This document shows positions 10,583 through 19,877 of a stretch of 64,000 bases of DNA, piece by piece (positions within the stretch are counted from its first letter, which is position 1; the number at the start of each line of letters is the position of its first letter). The position numbers and the translations under genes are program-made. This stretch comes from Tausonia pullulans (Eukaryota; Basidiomycota; Tremellomycetes; Cystofilobasidiales; Mrakiaceae). The notes beneath the pieces are model-generated. The model searched no databases. It was not told the DNA's origin and saw only the letters and a program-made list of their open reading frames with translations. The stretch covers positions 496,001 to 560,000 of the forward strand of contig OX637620.1 of NCBI GenBank assembly GCA_951802195.1, in the 5' to 3' direction.

Positions 10583-12459
10583 TATTCTTCCATGTCCTCG
10601 GCTTCAGCCAAGGTCACGAGGGTGCGCTCGATGGATGCCTGGGAGGATGGCGTGGAGGAGATGAGAGAAGGAGTGGAGGGTGGGTTCAGGGGGATCGAAG
10701 ATGGCGGGGATGGGGATGGGGGTGGGGGGGACGATGGTGACAGGGGAGGTGGAGTGGAAGGTGGATGCTCGTCTTCGACCTGCATCCCGTCTTCTGTCCT
10801 CGCCATACCCCCCTCGTTGTCCTCCTCTAGGGCGCTCAGGGTGCGAATGGGTTGCGAGTCCGCATTGCGCGGTGCTTGCTCTGAGTGGGAGTGGGAGGAA
10901 TCGGCGTGGGCAGGAGGTGTGGTCATCTCCGTCGTGGCTTCGGTCGGCCTGTTCAGTGACCTCCTTTTGGATTTGTGTACGAGCTGGTATCCATCCAGGT
11001 CTGGTCCCGGTTCGACAGGTCGGTGGGGGGGTCCTCCTGTTGGTGCTCGTGCACTCGCTGGAAGGTTTGCCTTCGGACGACCTGGGCATCGGGTCGAGGG
11101 GTGGGCGCGCGATCCACATCCGCTACACTCTGGAGCGGTGGGACACTCGGGACGAGCGTGCTCAGATGAGTGGCAGTAGTAACAGTACGTCGAGGCTGGT
11201 TGGGATGGAGAGTTTTTCGCAGCGCCAGCCTGGACAGGTTTGAAAATGACGTTGTGGTTGACCCAGTCGGGGAACTGCTGGGTGAAGGCATTCGCCCCCG
11301 GTATCGTCTTGGAGCCAGAGAGATCGAGTAAGACTCTAATCCGGCCAGTTAGGGAGTTGGGTGCGCGGGGGTGGAATTGACGCTGGAAGAAGATGACTCT
11401 GTCTCCGGAGGCCTCTACCTGTTTGCGAAACTCCTCCTCAACTCCGTCGTCGTCTTCGAAGTTCACCAGTAGGCCTTCTTGCAGGAATTTGTTTTGGGAA
11501 TTGTAGCACGCGTGAATCTGAGGTTTCACTCCTCTCACATTCAGCGGCAGGGACTGTAGTTGGGTCAGGATATCTTGAGCATTGCCTCGAGGCTTGACTT
11601 GGATGAGCATTCTGCCTTTAGGGTCCTTGAAGGGACGGGTCAGGCCAGGCAGACGTTCGTCGCACTTGGCAATTGCGATCGCGATCTCGAGGGGGGTGGT
11701 ATCTCGGGGGACGGAGATGGCTAGACAGTTCCCACGATCAACAGCCAAGGCTGGGGCGATTGGGGTCTTATCCTGCGGAGGTTGTTGATCGGTTCCGAAG
11801 ACGAAAGAGAACTGGGGCTGGGTGCCAGACGAGTCGCGTTGTCTCGCAGCTGAGGTTGTAGGATGAGCCTGTTTGGCGGCGTTCGCATATGAGCGGCCGA
11901 TGGCGTTCGGCTGGGATTTCGCGGCGGCGCGAGTGCGAGTGCCGGCGGAGTTCGCCGGCGCGGGCGACGCGGCGCCGGGGACGAAGAGAGGTTGTTGAGG
12001 GAGAGTCTCGCCTGTAGAGCGAGACGGTGTGAGACGCGTCACTTCGGACGTTGAGGATAGAGCGGCATTGAGGTCGCTGATGGCTGAGCTCGACCGCGTG
12101 ACACGGCGAGTTGAGGGGGTTGCAAGGGTCCTGCGGAGGGGGGAGGGAGAAGAGAGGAGAGCCGAGGGGCTGACATGGGGGGGAGGGTTGGTAGGAGTGG
12201 TAGGGTTGGTAGGGTTGGTAGGGTTGGTAGGAGTGCTAGGGGTGCTAGGACTGGTCGGATGGGTAGGTGGGCTGAGGGTGGGTTTGTTGGCGAGCGTTTG
12301 GGGACGTTCGTCGACGCGAGAGGGCGTATTGGTCGCGTCCTGGACGCTGGGGGTTTCATCGGATCCGCTCTTTCTCTTTGCTGGAGAGGGAGGGTCTGGG
12401 GGATCCTTGGGAGCCTTGAGGGCTTCTTGGAGTCGCTTGGGGGTTGATTCACTAGGCAT
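10582..12459 (-). CDS. LINE ORF1: nucleic-acid-binding gag-like protein
   Basis: A 625-residue protein expected to coat the element RNA. The N-terminal 200 residues are Pro/Ser/Thr-rich and include a TNPTNPTNPT-type repeat encoded by a 9-bp tandem repeat near 12180-12250. A central folded region follows, and then two CX2CX4HX4C knuckles at about residues 423-458 (CYYCHSSEHARPEC and CSGCGSRAHPSTRC). The C-terminal tail is acidic and proline-rich. The ATG at 12459 is the first in frame and leaves almost no 5' leader. The stop overlaps the ORF2 start by one base. Confidence 0.93.
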   Translation of the reverse strand: MPSESTPKRLQEALKAPKDPPDPPSPAKRKSGSDETPSVQDATNTPSRVDERPQTLANKPTLSPPTHPTSPSTPSTPTNPTNPTNPTTPTNPPPHVSPSALLSSPSPLRRTLATPSTRRVTRSSSAISDLNAALSSTSEVTRLTPSRSTGETLPQQPLFVPGAASPAPANSAGTRTRAAAKSQPNAIGRSYANAAKQAHPTTSAARQRDSSGTQPQFSFVFGTDQQPPQDKTPIAPALAVDRGNCLAISVPRDTTPLEIAIAIAKCDERLPGLTRPFKDPKGRMLIQVKPRGNAQDILTQLQSLPLNVRGVKPQIHACYNSQNKFLQEGLLVNFEDDDGVEEEFRKQVEASGDRVIFFQRQFHPRAPNSLTGRIRVLLDLSGSKTIPGANAFTQQFPDWVNHNVIFKPVQAGAAKNSPSQPASTYCYYCHSSEHARPECPTAPECSGCGSRAHPSTRCPGRPKANLPASARAPTGGPPHRPVEPGPDLDGYQLVHKSKRRSLNRPTEATTEMTTPPAHADSSHSHSEQAPRNADSQPIRTLSALEEDNEGGMARTEDGMQVEDEHPPSTPPPLSPSSPPPPSPSPPSSIPLNPPSTPSLISSTPSSQASIERTLVTLAEAEDMEE

Positions 12460-12561
12460 AAGGTAGGGTGACCTGGATTGACCTGGTGGTGGTTGTATTT
12501 AAGTTTGTTTGCGACAGGAACCTATTGACATTGATTGGCATACTGTCATCCAACAGATCAA

Positions 12562-12676
12562 GGCGGCTTGGTCTAGTGGTCATGACTCTGGTTTTCGGGA
12601 ACAGTTGCAAATACTCAATTCGAGTTGCTTCCAGAAAGATCGCCAGCGATCGTCGGTTCGATCCCGGCAGCTGTCT
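12562..12676 (+). tRNA. tRNA-like gene, isotype not assigned
   Basis: The A box TGGTCTAGTGG (12569-12579) and B box GGTTCGATCCC (12655-12665) match the pol III consensus, and a T5 terminator follows at 12681. The acceptor arm GGCGGCT pairs with AGCTGTC, the D stem GTC with GAC and the T stem GTCGG with CCGGC. TCTGG (12587-12591) pairs with CCAGA (12631-12635), leaving a 39-nt loop that would hold the anticodon plus an intron of about 32 nt. GATCG/CGATC then forms a long variable arm. The 5' half resembles tRNA-Pro, but the variable arm looks class II (Leu/Ser), and no fold gives a matching anticodon. It may be an odd intron-containing tRNA or a tRNA pseudogene. Confidence 0.55.
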
Positions 12677-12689
12677 AAAGTTTTTACCA

Positions 12690-14214
12690 TCGTCTACGTT
12701 GCGTTTGCGGCATGCAACGTGTCCTTGATGTATTTGTAGACTTCTCTCCGGGACCCCTGACGAGCCACCGGCAGGGAAAGACCGAGTAAGGAGAGTGTAA
12801 GCGGAGTACTACGGAGTCCTACAATAACTTCGCCGCTAGTTCGTAGGGCAATGCCTAAGTCATCACTAGAACAAACTTCATTAACACCGCGTCCGGGAAA
12901 AGCTCGGTCGGAACCAGTAATCTCATCACTTGAAGAAGATGAAGCCTTTTAGTTGATGAGATACCTGCTTTCTGCAGTCGCTTTCGACGCCCGGGAAGCA
13001 ACCATCTCTCCTACGTTGGCCGCTGTATCTGGTCTCCAGTCCGAGCTCATTGCCTTAGGAGGGGCCCAAGCATACTCAGCGCAGTACCTCCTCCTAGTGT
13101 TGCTACATCGGATGGGATGGTGGAAGAGGCGAAATGTGCCGTGACGCGAATGCCACATTGTCTCCATGTTCTATCAGCGCTTCGGGCCCTAGCCCTTTCC
13201 CGATTATGGTTAACATAGTACATTCATATAAGAGGCTTACCCTTGTCTTCCGGTCGACTACTCATTGTGGTGCCTGGTGACGAAGTACGACTGCAAGGCG
13301 CAATGGTGTTTTGAGCCTGAACAGAAGTGTGGTCCATGTCACCACCGGTCTCGTCATCAGGAAAAGTCGAAAAGTCGTAGAATAAAAAGCCGCACAACGG
13401 GACAGCAGGCGGTCCAGCCAGAGGCACTCAAGATGGAGGCTGGCCGGCTGAGGGAAACACTCGATGGTTTTGCCACGCGAGGTGGAGGTGGCGCCGTGGC
13501 GTGCTCTGGCTCCGGGCTGACCCTGTTTCTATGTCCTGTACCCCCTTCCGTTAGGTGCTACCCTTTCAGGCATCTTTCGTTCGGGCCCTCACCCTGCCAG
13601 GAGGTGTATCTGCACACTTGTGAGGGGCTATCTGCTGCAGGCTTGTACCTCAGTCCTTGTCCCTGCACGATTGTCACGTGCGCGGTGGCGCATCTGCCTA
13701 GTTGCTTCCCCCTTTTCGCCGTCAGTCTCGACAGGTCCAACAGCATCTCATCACGCACAGACATCGTCTTCGCTGAAAGAAAGAGCCCAGCACACGTCGT
13801 TCCCGTCCAAAAAGCGGGTGCTTCCGGATCCAAGCCTCCGGAAGAGAGGGGAGGGCGGCGGTAACTCTATGCCGGTCGCCGCCGGCTCAATCCTCTGTTT
13901 CCTCTCCCTCGCTCCGTCTCTTTGCCGTCCCCGCCCGTCTTGCACCCGGCTCCCCTCCAACAACCACTTTCACAGCCTCATCTTCCGCGCACATACTCTC
14001 GCTCGCTTCTTTCATACTCTCTCCCCTGGTAGGTGTTTCCCTTCCTCCCTTCCCATCGCTGGAGGGTCACGGACAGACAGGTAGCCCGGCCCATCGGGGC
14101 TTCCCTGTCTCCGACCATCTTCTCCGCGCTTCTCCCTTGTTGGCTCGTTCGCACGCCTTGACAAACCGCTCTGTTTTCGTTCCAGTCCCTAGCCTACTCT
14201 TTCCACTTCCCAAC
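12690..14214. other. Intergenic, no supported gene
   Basis: Open frames between 12.95 and 13.96 kb show no domain, no shared coding bias and no clear splice structure. The last 350 bases are CT-rich with scattered CTTTC runs, typical of promoter and leader DNA for the plus-strand gene that begins at 14215. Confidence 0.5.
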
Positions 14215-15100
14215 ATGGCTATCTTCCCCACCGCCCCGGCGCTCAACGCCGTCCAGCCGCCGGTCCCCATCGACACGTTCTCGCACCTCGTCGTCGAGTT
14301 CAAGCCCAACAGCGATGAGTCATATCTCGTCGTTCAGCGCGAGTTCAAGGCGGGCGAGGTTGTTGCCAAGCTTGAGGGCCTCACCCGGTGAGTCTGAAGC
14401 TCTCACTGTCTAGTGCCGATTTCAAGGAAGCTGAAGCGCTCTCGTTCCCATCGCTCCCTCAGCAATGCCAAGAAGGCGTACTCCTCCGTCCAGGTGCGCG
14501 TGATCCTCGGCTCTCTTCCACACACCCGAGCTGATTTGAAGCGATGTCGCTGTAATAGATCGGTCCCGGCCCTAACGACCACATCGAGCTCAACAGCGAG
14601 CTCCTCTGTGAGTCACGGACGCTGCCAGCTCGGGTGTCTCAACGCTGACGCGGGTCCTTCCCAGACATCAACCACTCTTGCCGGCCGAACGTTTGTTTCA
14701 GGATATCCTTGTCGACCCCGGAGGATGAATGGGCGGTCGTGGCGGTGCAGGACCTGAAGAAGGGCGACGGTGAGTGCCCTTCCATCTCTGCGCATGCTGC
14801 ACGGTCTGACGAACGGATCTGTCCCAGTCCTCACGTTCAGCTACTTCTCCACGGAGTGGAAGATGGACCGCCCGTTTGACTGCCGGTGCGGAGAGAGCGT
14901 ACGTGCCGCAACGCCTCGTTGATTCGTCCTCGGGGGACGAGACTCGTGCTGACAGACGCATGACGCGCTCACACCAGGTGTGCCTCGGCAACATCTCCGG
15001 CGCCCACGTCCTCAGCCGAGCTCAACTCAAGGCCCAGCCCTACACGAGCCCGCATATTCTTCAGATGAAGGAGGCGCAAGAGGCCGGCCAGCTCGCCTGA
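14215..15100 (+). CDS. Small SET-domain protein with post-SET cysteines
   Basis: Six exons (14215-14387, 14463-14493, 14559-14607, 14665-14769, 14828-14898, 14978-15100) join in frame to 183 residues. The C-terminal half of a SET domain is clear: YINHSCRPN (the NHSCxPN pseudoknot motif), then LKKGDVLTFSYF with the conserved Tyr, then DCRCGE and a later CLG as post-SET cysteines. This suggests an S-adenosylmethionine-dependent lysine methyltransferase or a SET pseudoenzyme; the substrate is unknown. No pre-SET or chromatin-reader domain is present, so it is far smaller than typical histone methyltransferases. The start at 14215 follows a CT-rich leader and gives the sequence MAIFPTAPALNAVQ. 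Confidence 0.82.
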
Positions 15101-15668
15101 GCGCGCGGAAGACTCGTTTGCGGGCGTTTGTTTTCGTTTCCCCCTCCATTTTTTGTCCTATCGCACACTTCATCAATCCCTCGGAACTCGCTTTGCTTCT
15201 TTCATGCTTAGTCGTACACCACAGCTGTTGTACGGATCGATACCTCCTTCCTGGCTCGCGCTCCTACGCTCTAAGCTTGCGCAATAGTGCATCGGGCAAG
15301 ATGGACAGGTCAACGAGCTCTAGCTGGCTTGTCTAGTTAGTCCTGACCGTACATATGGGCGGCCCATGAAGTCCCCATGTTAACTGAATGAACCTGACAC
15401 GTTCGAACGTCCGCAAGCTGTGTGCCCTGTCGTTCGGAGCGTAGTAACTTAACAGATAGCTCCAGTCTCAGGAACTACTATCGAGTTAGCAGTCACTCCA
15501 GCGTTACAACGGATCTGAATCCCCAGTCGCAGTCAATCAGATGCGACAATTCCAAAGTCGGACGAGCCCACGGGTCTCTCAGGCGGAGGAGAAGGGCGGC
15601 GGCCCACCGTGACACGTCGCCGTCTCGACATCAACCATCACATTGACCCCTCTCGCACCCTCACTCAC
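15101..15668. other. Intergenic between two plus-strand genes
   Basis: The first 200 bases are the likely 3' UTR of the SET gene. The rest is unremarkable and must include the promoter of the next gene. No further signal was seen. Confidence 0.5.
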
Positions 15669-16702
15669 ATGACAGCGAACGGCAAGACCTTCACCCTCGA
15701 GGGCGTCGAGATTCCCCAGGAGTTACTTTCGCAGCCCTCCGTTTACCAGGTTGGTGTCGGCCCTCGTGAACTTGAGACGTTCGCCGCTGACGGTGAGCCG
15801 TGCTACTTGCTCTCTTTTGGTGTCTTTCTTGCCGTGAATACATGGCTTTAGCATCCCGACCCCATTCTCCGCCGGTCCGTTACTTGGTTGTTCGCGTGCT
15901 GCTCGTTGTCGCGCGGTCGGGGGACGGCGGCGGGCACGACGCCCTGCTGTTTGCTGACGCGACGGACTGTCGACCTCCTGCTTCAGTCTCCGGCTTGAGG
16001 ACTCGTCCGGCTCGCAGATTAATGACCTCAAGAGCTACTTCAGGGACAAGCGAGCGCTCATCTTCTACTTCGGTGGCTTCTTCGGCGAGGCCTCGCTTCG
16101 CGAGTTCCACCGGGTGCGTGCGACGGCCGGCCTCCCGCTACTGCTCGAGCGAGTCTCGGCGAGATCCCCTATAAAGCAGACGGGCTCACCTCTCCAATTC
16201 ACGGCCCCCTACAGGACCTGGCGTCGCTGGCCATGCGAGAGACCAAGCGTGCGTCGACGCCGTCGTGACTCGAGGCGTGCCATCACGTGTGTAATGCCCG
16301 GCGGCCGTGGCTGTTGCTGATACAACTCGCCGCACTTCCTGCTGGTACCCGCGCTTACAGACGTTGCTGTCATCTACGTCTCGGTTGACACCAAGCTCTC
16401 CGAGATGACCTCGATCGTCCATGGCCAGCCTTGGCTCCGTATGGTGCGCGCGCCCCTCCCTCATTCCCTGCTCCCCGCGCATGCGCGCGCTTCTTAGCGA
16501 GCGCGGCGACTGATTTTGTGCCATCGTCAGACATTTCACGACGGCTCGGACTTTGCACCCATCGCCAAGTCTGCGCCCGCACAAATGACGGAACTCCTCC
16601 GAGGAGAGGACTTTGTCCCGGCGAGCGAGCTCGACGAGTATGTTGCTAGGGACGTGTCGGTCGGTGGGCTGCCGGCAGAGGGGTACCCTGATGAATTGGT
16701 GC

Positions 16703-16762
<60 letters not shown>

Positions 16763-17583
16763 CTCTCCCCTTCGCTCTTCTATTCAGATTCATGTTTGGT
16801 GAAGAGAGACTGAGAGTCCCCCTCGTAGGAATACTCCTACGCCCGGCCCTTCTCGCGCGCAGCTCTCGCCGCGCACGCCGATGCCCTCCGAACGCCCGCC
16901 ATCGCCGTCTAGTAAATCCCACTGCCTCTGTCCCTCCCTCCATCGCAAACCCCTGACCCACCCTTTGTAGCCATCTCTCCTCACACCGCTGGCTCGACAA
17001 GCACGCCCGCAAGGAGCAGTTCCGACCCGGTCGAATCGAGTCCCTCGTGAGGGGTTGGAAAGACGGAAGGAACGGAGGGGTCGTGCTGGCTGGTTCGTCT
17101 GGTCCTCTTCTCTCTCTCTCTTTCTCTCTTCTTCTCTCTCCCCCCCCGCTCCCCTCCCCTTTCTCTCGTTTCCTTGAGGCGTGTGCTGATAGTGATACGG
17201 TGTGAGGGGCATCAGATGTCTGGGACAGGATGAAGTTCACGCTTCTGTTTGCGCTCGCCGCGCTGCTGTACCAGGCGTTGATCTACTTCCGGTTCGTCCC
17301 CCTTCTCTTTCCTTTCCTCCCTCTCTCACCGTCCTCCGTCGGTCGGCTGATGACGCGCCCCGAACGCCGCGAACCGACCGACGCCAGGCCGGACTACGAC
17401 CTCCTCCCAACGATGCTCACCAACCTCCTCGGCGGGAGCCTGTCCCCCCCGGTGTCCATCCTCCCACCGTCGTCGTCGGCCTCAGCCGCGACCGCTGTCC
17501 AGGCCGCCGCGACGACGGTGACGAAGGCCGTCGGGGCGACGATGACGATGCCGACGGTGAGAAGCGTGACGGCGACGATCTGA
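15669..17583 (+). CDS. Nucleoredoxin-like protein with C-terminal membrane segment
   Basis: Nine exons (15669-15749, 16018-16113, 16215-16248, 16361-16443, 16531-16698, 16829-16911, 16971-17092, 17216-17291, 17388-17583) give 312 residues in one frame. The N-terminal half has the thioredoxin/nucleoredoxin pattern: a strand RALIFYF, a helix start EASLREFHR, VAVIYVSVDTK and then GQPWLRMTF. The place where redox-active members have WCxxC reads GGFFGEAS, with no cysteine, so dithiol chemistry is unlikely. A second module (about 150-240) ends in RIESLVRGWKDGRNGGVV. A membrane helix, KFTLLFALAALLYQALIYF, follows near residue 235-255, then a Ser/Ala/Thr-rich tail. A membrane-anchored, redox-dead family member is inferred. 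Confidence 0.75.
16709..16771. repeat. CT microsatellite in intron
   Basis: A (CT)n run interrupted by TTT lies in the intron after the fifth exon of the nucleoredoxin-like gene. It sits in the pyrimidine tract before the acceptor at 16828. Confidence 0.9.
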
Positions 17584-18084
17584 GGGAGGGTGGGTTGGGG
17601 GGGGGGAGGGGGAGATTGAGTTTCGTGAATAGGAAGCATGTTCTTCTGCCTTTATCTTTTTCCCGGGCGGTGGCAGATGCCTCTACTCCCGAAAGGTCGC
17701 CCTCCGCCCTCTCTTCCCAGAAAAATAATAATCTCGCTCGTGTTTCTTTTTTTGTGTGTGTTTCATTCAGACATAAGAGAGGATGTAGTAGGCCAGCAGC
17801 AATGGAACGAGGAGGGGGGAGAGGAGAACGACGGGGACGATGTGCTCCATCGGCGCGAGGGGGCGGCGGTGGAGGCGGAGGAGGGCGTCGTCTGGGGAGC
17901 AAGGAGGAGATGGTGGAGTCGGAGGAATGAGGGGGGTGGAAGGGGGTGTGGGGGACGGAGGAAGTGGGGAAGAAGGGGGGAGAGGAGGCGACGCGTCTGC
18001 CGGTAGGCAGAGGGGAGACGCGTCGGCCTCGATGGAGGCGAGAGAGGTTTGCGGATCGGATGGGGGCGACGTATCCACAGGTAT
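17584..18084. other. 3' intergenic region between convergent genes
   Basis: Purine-rich on the plus strand (GGAGG/GAGGA runs, 17805-18060). It must hold the 3' ends of the plus-strand nucleoredoxin-like gene and the minus-strand tropomyosin gene. Long open frames here on both strands are composition artefacts. Confidence 0.5.
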
Positions 18085-19356
18085 TCAGAGGGACTGGTTC
18101 GACGAGCGAGGAGGAGAGACGCGTCAAGGCGTGTCAGGGGAACGAACGATGCCGATGACCGAGGAACGCGCGCACGTACCTCCATCTGGAGGACGACCTC
18201 GTCGAGCTCCCGCTTGGAGATGGTGTACTTCTCCATGGCCTCCTGTAGAAGGTGGAGAAGAGACGCAGGTGAAGAGGGCGCATCAGATAATACTGCGATT
18301 TACGGGGGAGTTTCCAGAGATGGGAGCGAGTGAGTGACGTGTGTTTGTGACGGACCTCGTACTTCTTCTCCCACGAGTCGCGCTCCTGCTCGATCCGGCC
18401 AATCTGGCGCTCAAAGTGCTCGGCCTTGACGTCGACCTGGCGGAGCCTACAGGAAGGAAAGGAGAGATGGGTCGTTGTCAGCTTCATGCAGCCCTAGGCC
18501 AGTGGGGGGTGACCCGCATCGCCCGCACGCTCCTCGTCTCTCCGCCATCCCTCCCTCCCTTTCAACGCGCCCGCTCCTCTCCCCCTCCCCCTCCCCCCCC
18601 CCCCTTCCTTCTCAGTTCCGGCAGACTGGGATGGCGCGGACGCGCAGAGGAGATAGAGAAGCGAAGGAACCCAAGCGAAAGATAGAAACCCGCTCACTTC
18701 TCAACCGTGTCCTTGAGGTTCTTCTCGGCCGTGTCGAGCTCCTCCTCGAGGAGCTGGACCTTGCGGGTCAGGCTCTCGTTGGCGCCCCGATGGGTCTCGC
18801 CCTCCTCATGGGAGGCCTTGGCTTCGGTGAGCTTCTGCTCCGTCTTCTCGAGCTCGGTCTCGAGGAGGGCAATCTTGTGGGAGAGAGAGGTGATCTCCTG
18901 GTCCTTGACGAGGACATCCTGCTCGAACTTCTTGTTCTTGGCCTCGGCCTCCTCGGCGCGGGCGATCGAGACATCGGCCTCGGAGCGGAGGGCATTGAGT
19001 TTCTGAGGTGGGGCGAGTGGAACGAGGGTAGAGAGAGGAGGCAGTGGGAGCAGAGGGCGGGCGAGAAGGAGAAAGAGCAAGGACGCGCGGGAAGGGAGGG
19101 TGTGTGTGTGTGTGGGTGTGGGTTTGGAACGCGTCAGATGGGGAACCTCTCGCTCTCTCCAGGCGCTTGAGCCGGCGGACCGACCTCCTTGATCTTCTCC
19201 TGGAGGGGCGAATTGCGATTCGGAGCGAGAGCAAGCATGCCGGCAGGGAACGAGGCGGCAGACAGAACGGCGAGGGCGGGAGGGGTCAGGGCTTATCCAT
19301 CGCAACCGCGCCTGGGCGTGCGGCCCCGCCGGCACGGTGGACTGGCAACGGACCAT
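18085..19356 (-). CDS. TPM1: Tropomyosin (Cdc8 type)
   Basis: Coiled-coil actin-filament protein for cables and the cytokinetic ring. Six exons join to exactly 161 residues, the length of fission-yeast Cdc8: ATG alone (19354-19356), 15 nt EKIKE (19185-19199), 18698-19002, 18356-18446, 18180-18242, and 9 nt SL-stop (18085-18093). Diagnostic stretches are KLNALRSEADVSIARAEEAE, RKVQLLEEELDTAEKNL, RQVDVKAEHFERQIGRIEQE and KRELDEVVLQME, matching the family's most conserved blocks. The ATG-only first exon uses donor GTCCGT, as does the donor after KKYE. An alternative start at 19238 reading through MLALAP would avoid it but adds a non-family N terminus. Confidence 0.9.
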
Positions 19357-19877
19357 TGTGGGTGGCTTGGCGAGAGAGGCGGGTAGACGAGGGGGAGACG
19401 ACGGTGGGGGAGAAGGCGGCCTGGCGGGGACGGTGGAGGTTGGGAGGAGAAGATGGAGGCTAGCGCCCCTCGGTCTCTCGAGCACGAGGGCTCGTGCGTG
19501 AGTGGCTTCGACCGGCGTGTTGTCCCCGCGGACGACGCGCGCTGAGCCTCGCTGGCGGCTCCCCCGAGCGAGCAGCGCCCGGCGGTGCGATGCCCGGGCG
19601 CAGCCTGCCGGCGAGAGGGGAGCACGGCCGGTGCTGGAGGCGCCTGGCTGGCGGCGAGATGCCCGGCGGGAGACGAGCGGCCAGCCAGGCGCGTCTCCGG
19701 GGGCGACGCGCCGCACGCCACCGCGCTCGCCACTGGTGCCGCGCGAGGGGGCGCCCGGGGCGGCGAGCGAGCCAGGCGGGCGACGACAGCCAGCAGGACG
19801 GCGGGGAGTGTGGGCCAACCACCAACTGAGGCTCGCTCGCCTTCCCCCGCGCCATCCGCCCTCTCCCATCGCCCCCC
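19357..19877. other. Divergent promoter region, GC-rich
   Basis: Lies between the tropomyosin start (minus) and the CCCH/Smr gene start (plus). It is very GC-rich with many GGCGAG/GCCCGG words. Overlapping open frames on all six frames are expected from composition, and none has a recognisable domain. Confidence 0.5.

Larger units (their letters stand above)
6666..12480 (-). mobile_element. LINE copy 2, full-length, both ORFs open
   Basis: This complete-looking non-LTR retrotransposon lies on the minus strand: very short 5' leader, ORF1 (625 codons), ORF2 (1224 codons), a 3' UTR of about 230 bp and an A-tract (T-run 6666-6677). Zinc knuckles in ORF1 and an APE-type endonuclease in ORF2 place it in the broad Tad/I/Jockey-like assemblage; I cannot fix the clade without alignment. 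No stop or frameshift is visible in either ORF, so it may still be mobile. The exact 5' boundary lies between the ORF1 start (12459) and about 12495, where another GTATTTAAGT motif occurs. Confidence 0.93.

Noticed and set aside
12170-12260. Possible telomere-like repeat (GGTAGGGTT)
   Set aside because: It is 9 bp and not the TTAGGG type, and it lies in frame inside LINE ORF1, so it is a coding repeat and no sign of a chromosome end.
12740-13250. Possible degraded LTR-retroelement fragment
   Set aside because: No protease, integrase or reverse transcriptase motif and no paired terminal repeats were found.
13265-13864. 199-codon frame with several Cys and His
   Set aside because: The Cys/His spacing fits no finger, the composition is mixed, and no transcript-like structure can be seen.
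17417-18127. Minus-strand 236-codon frame rich in Pro, Ser and Arg
   Set aside because: It is antisense to a supported exon and lies in a purine/pyrimidine-biased 3' region with no domain.
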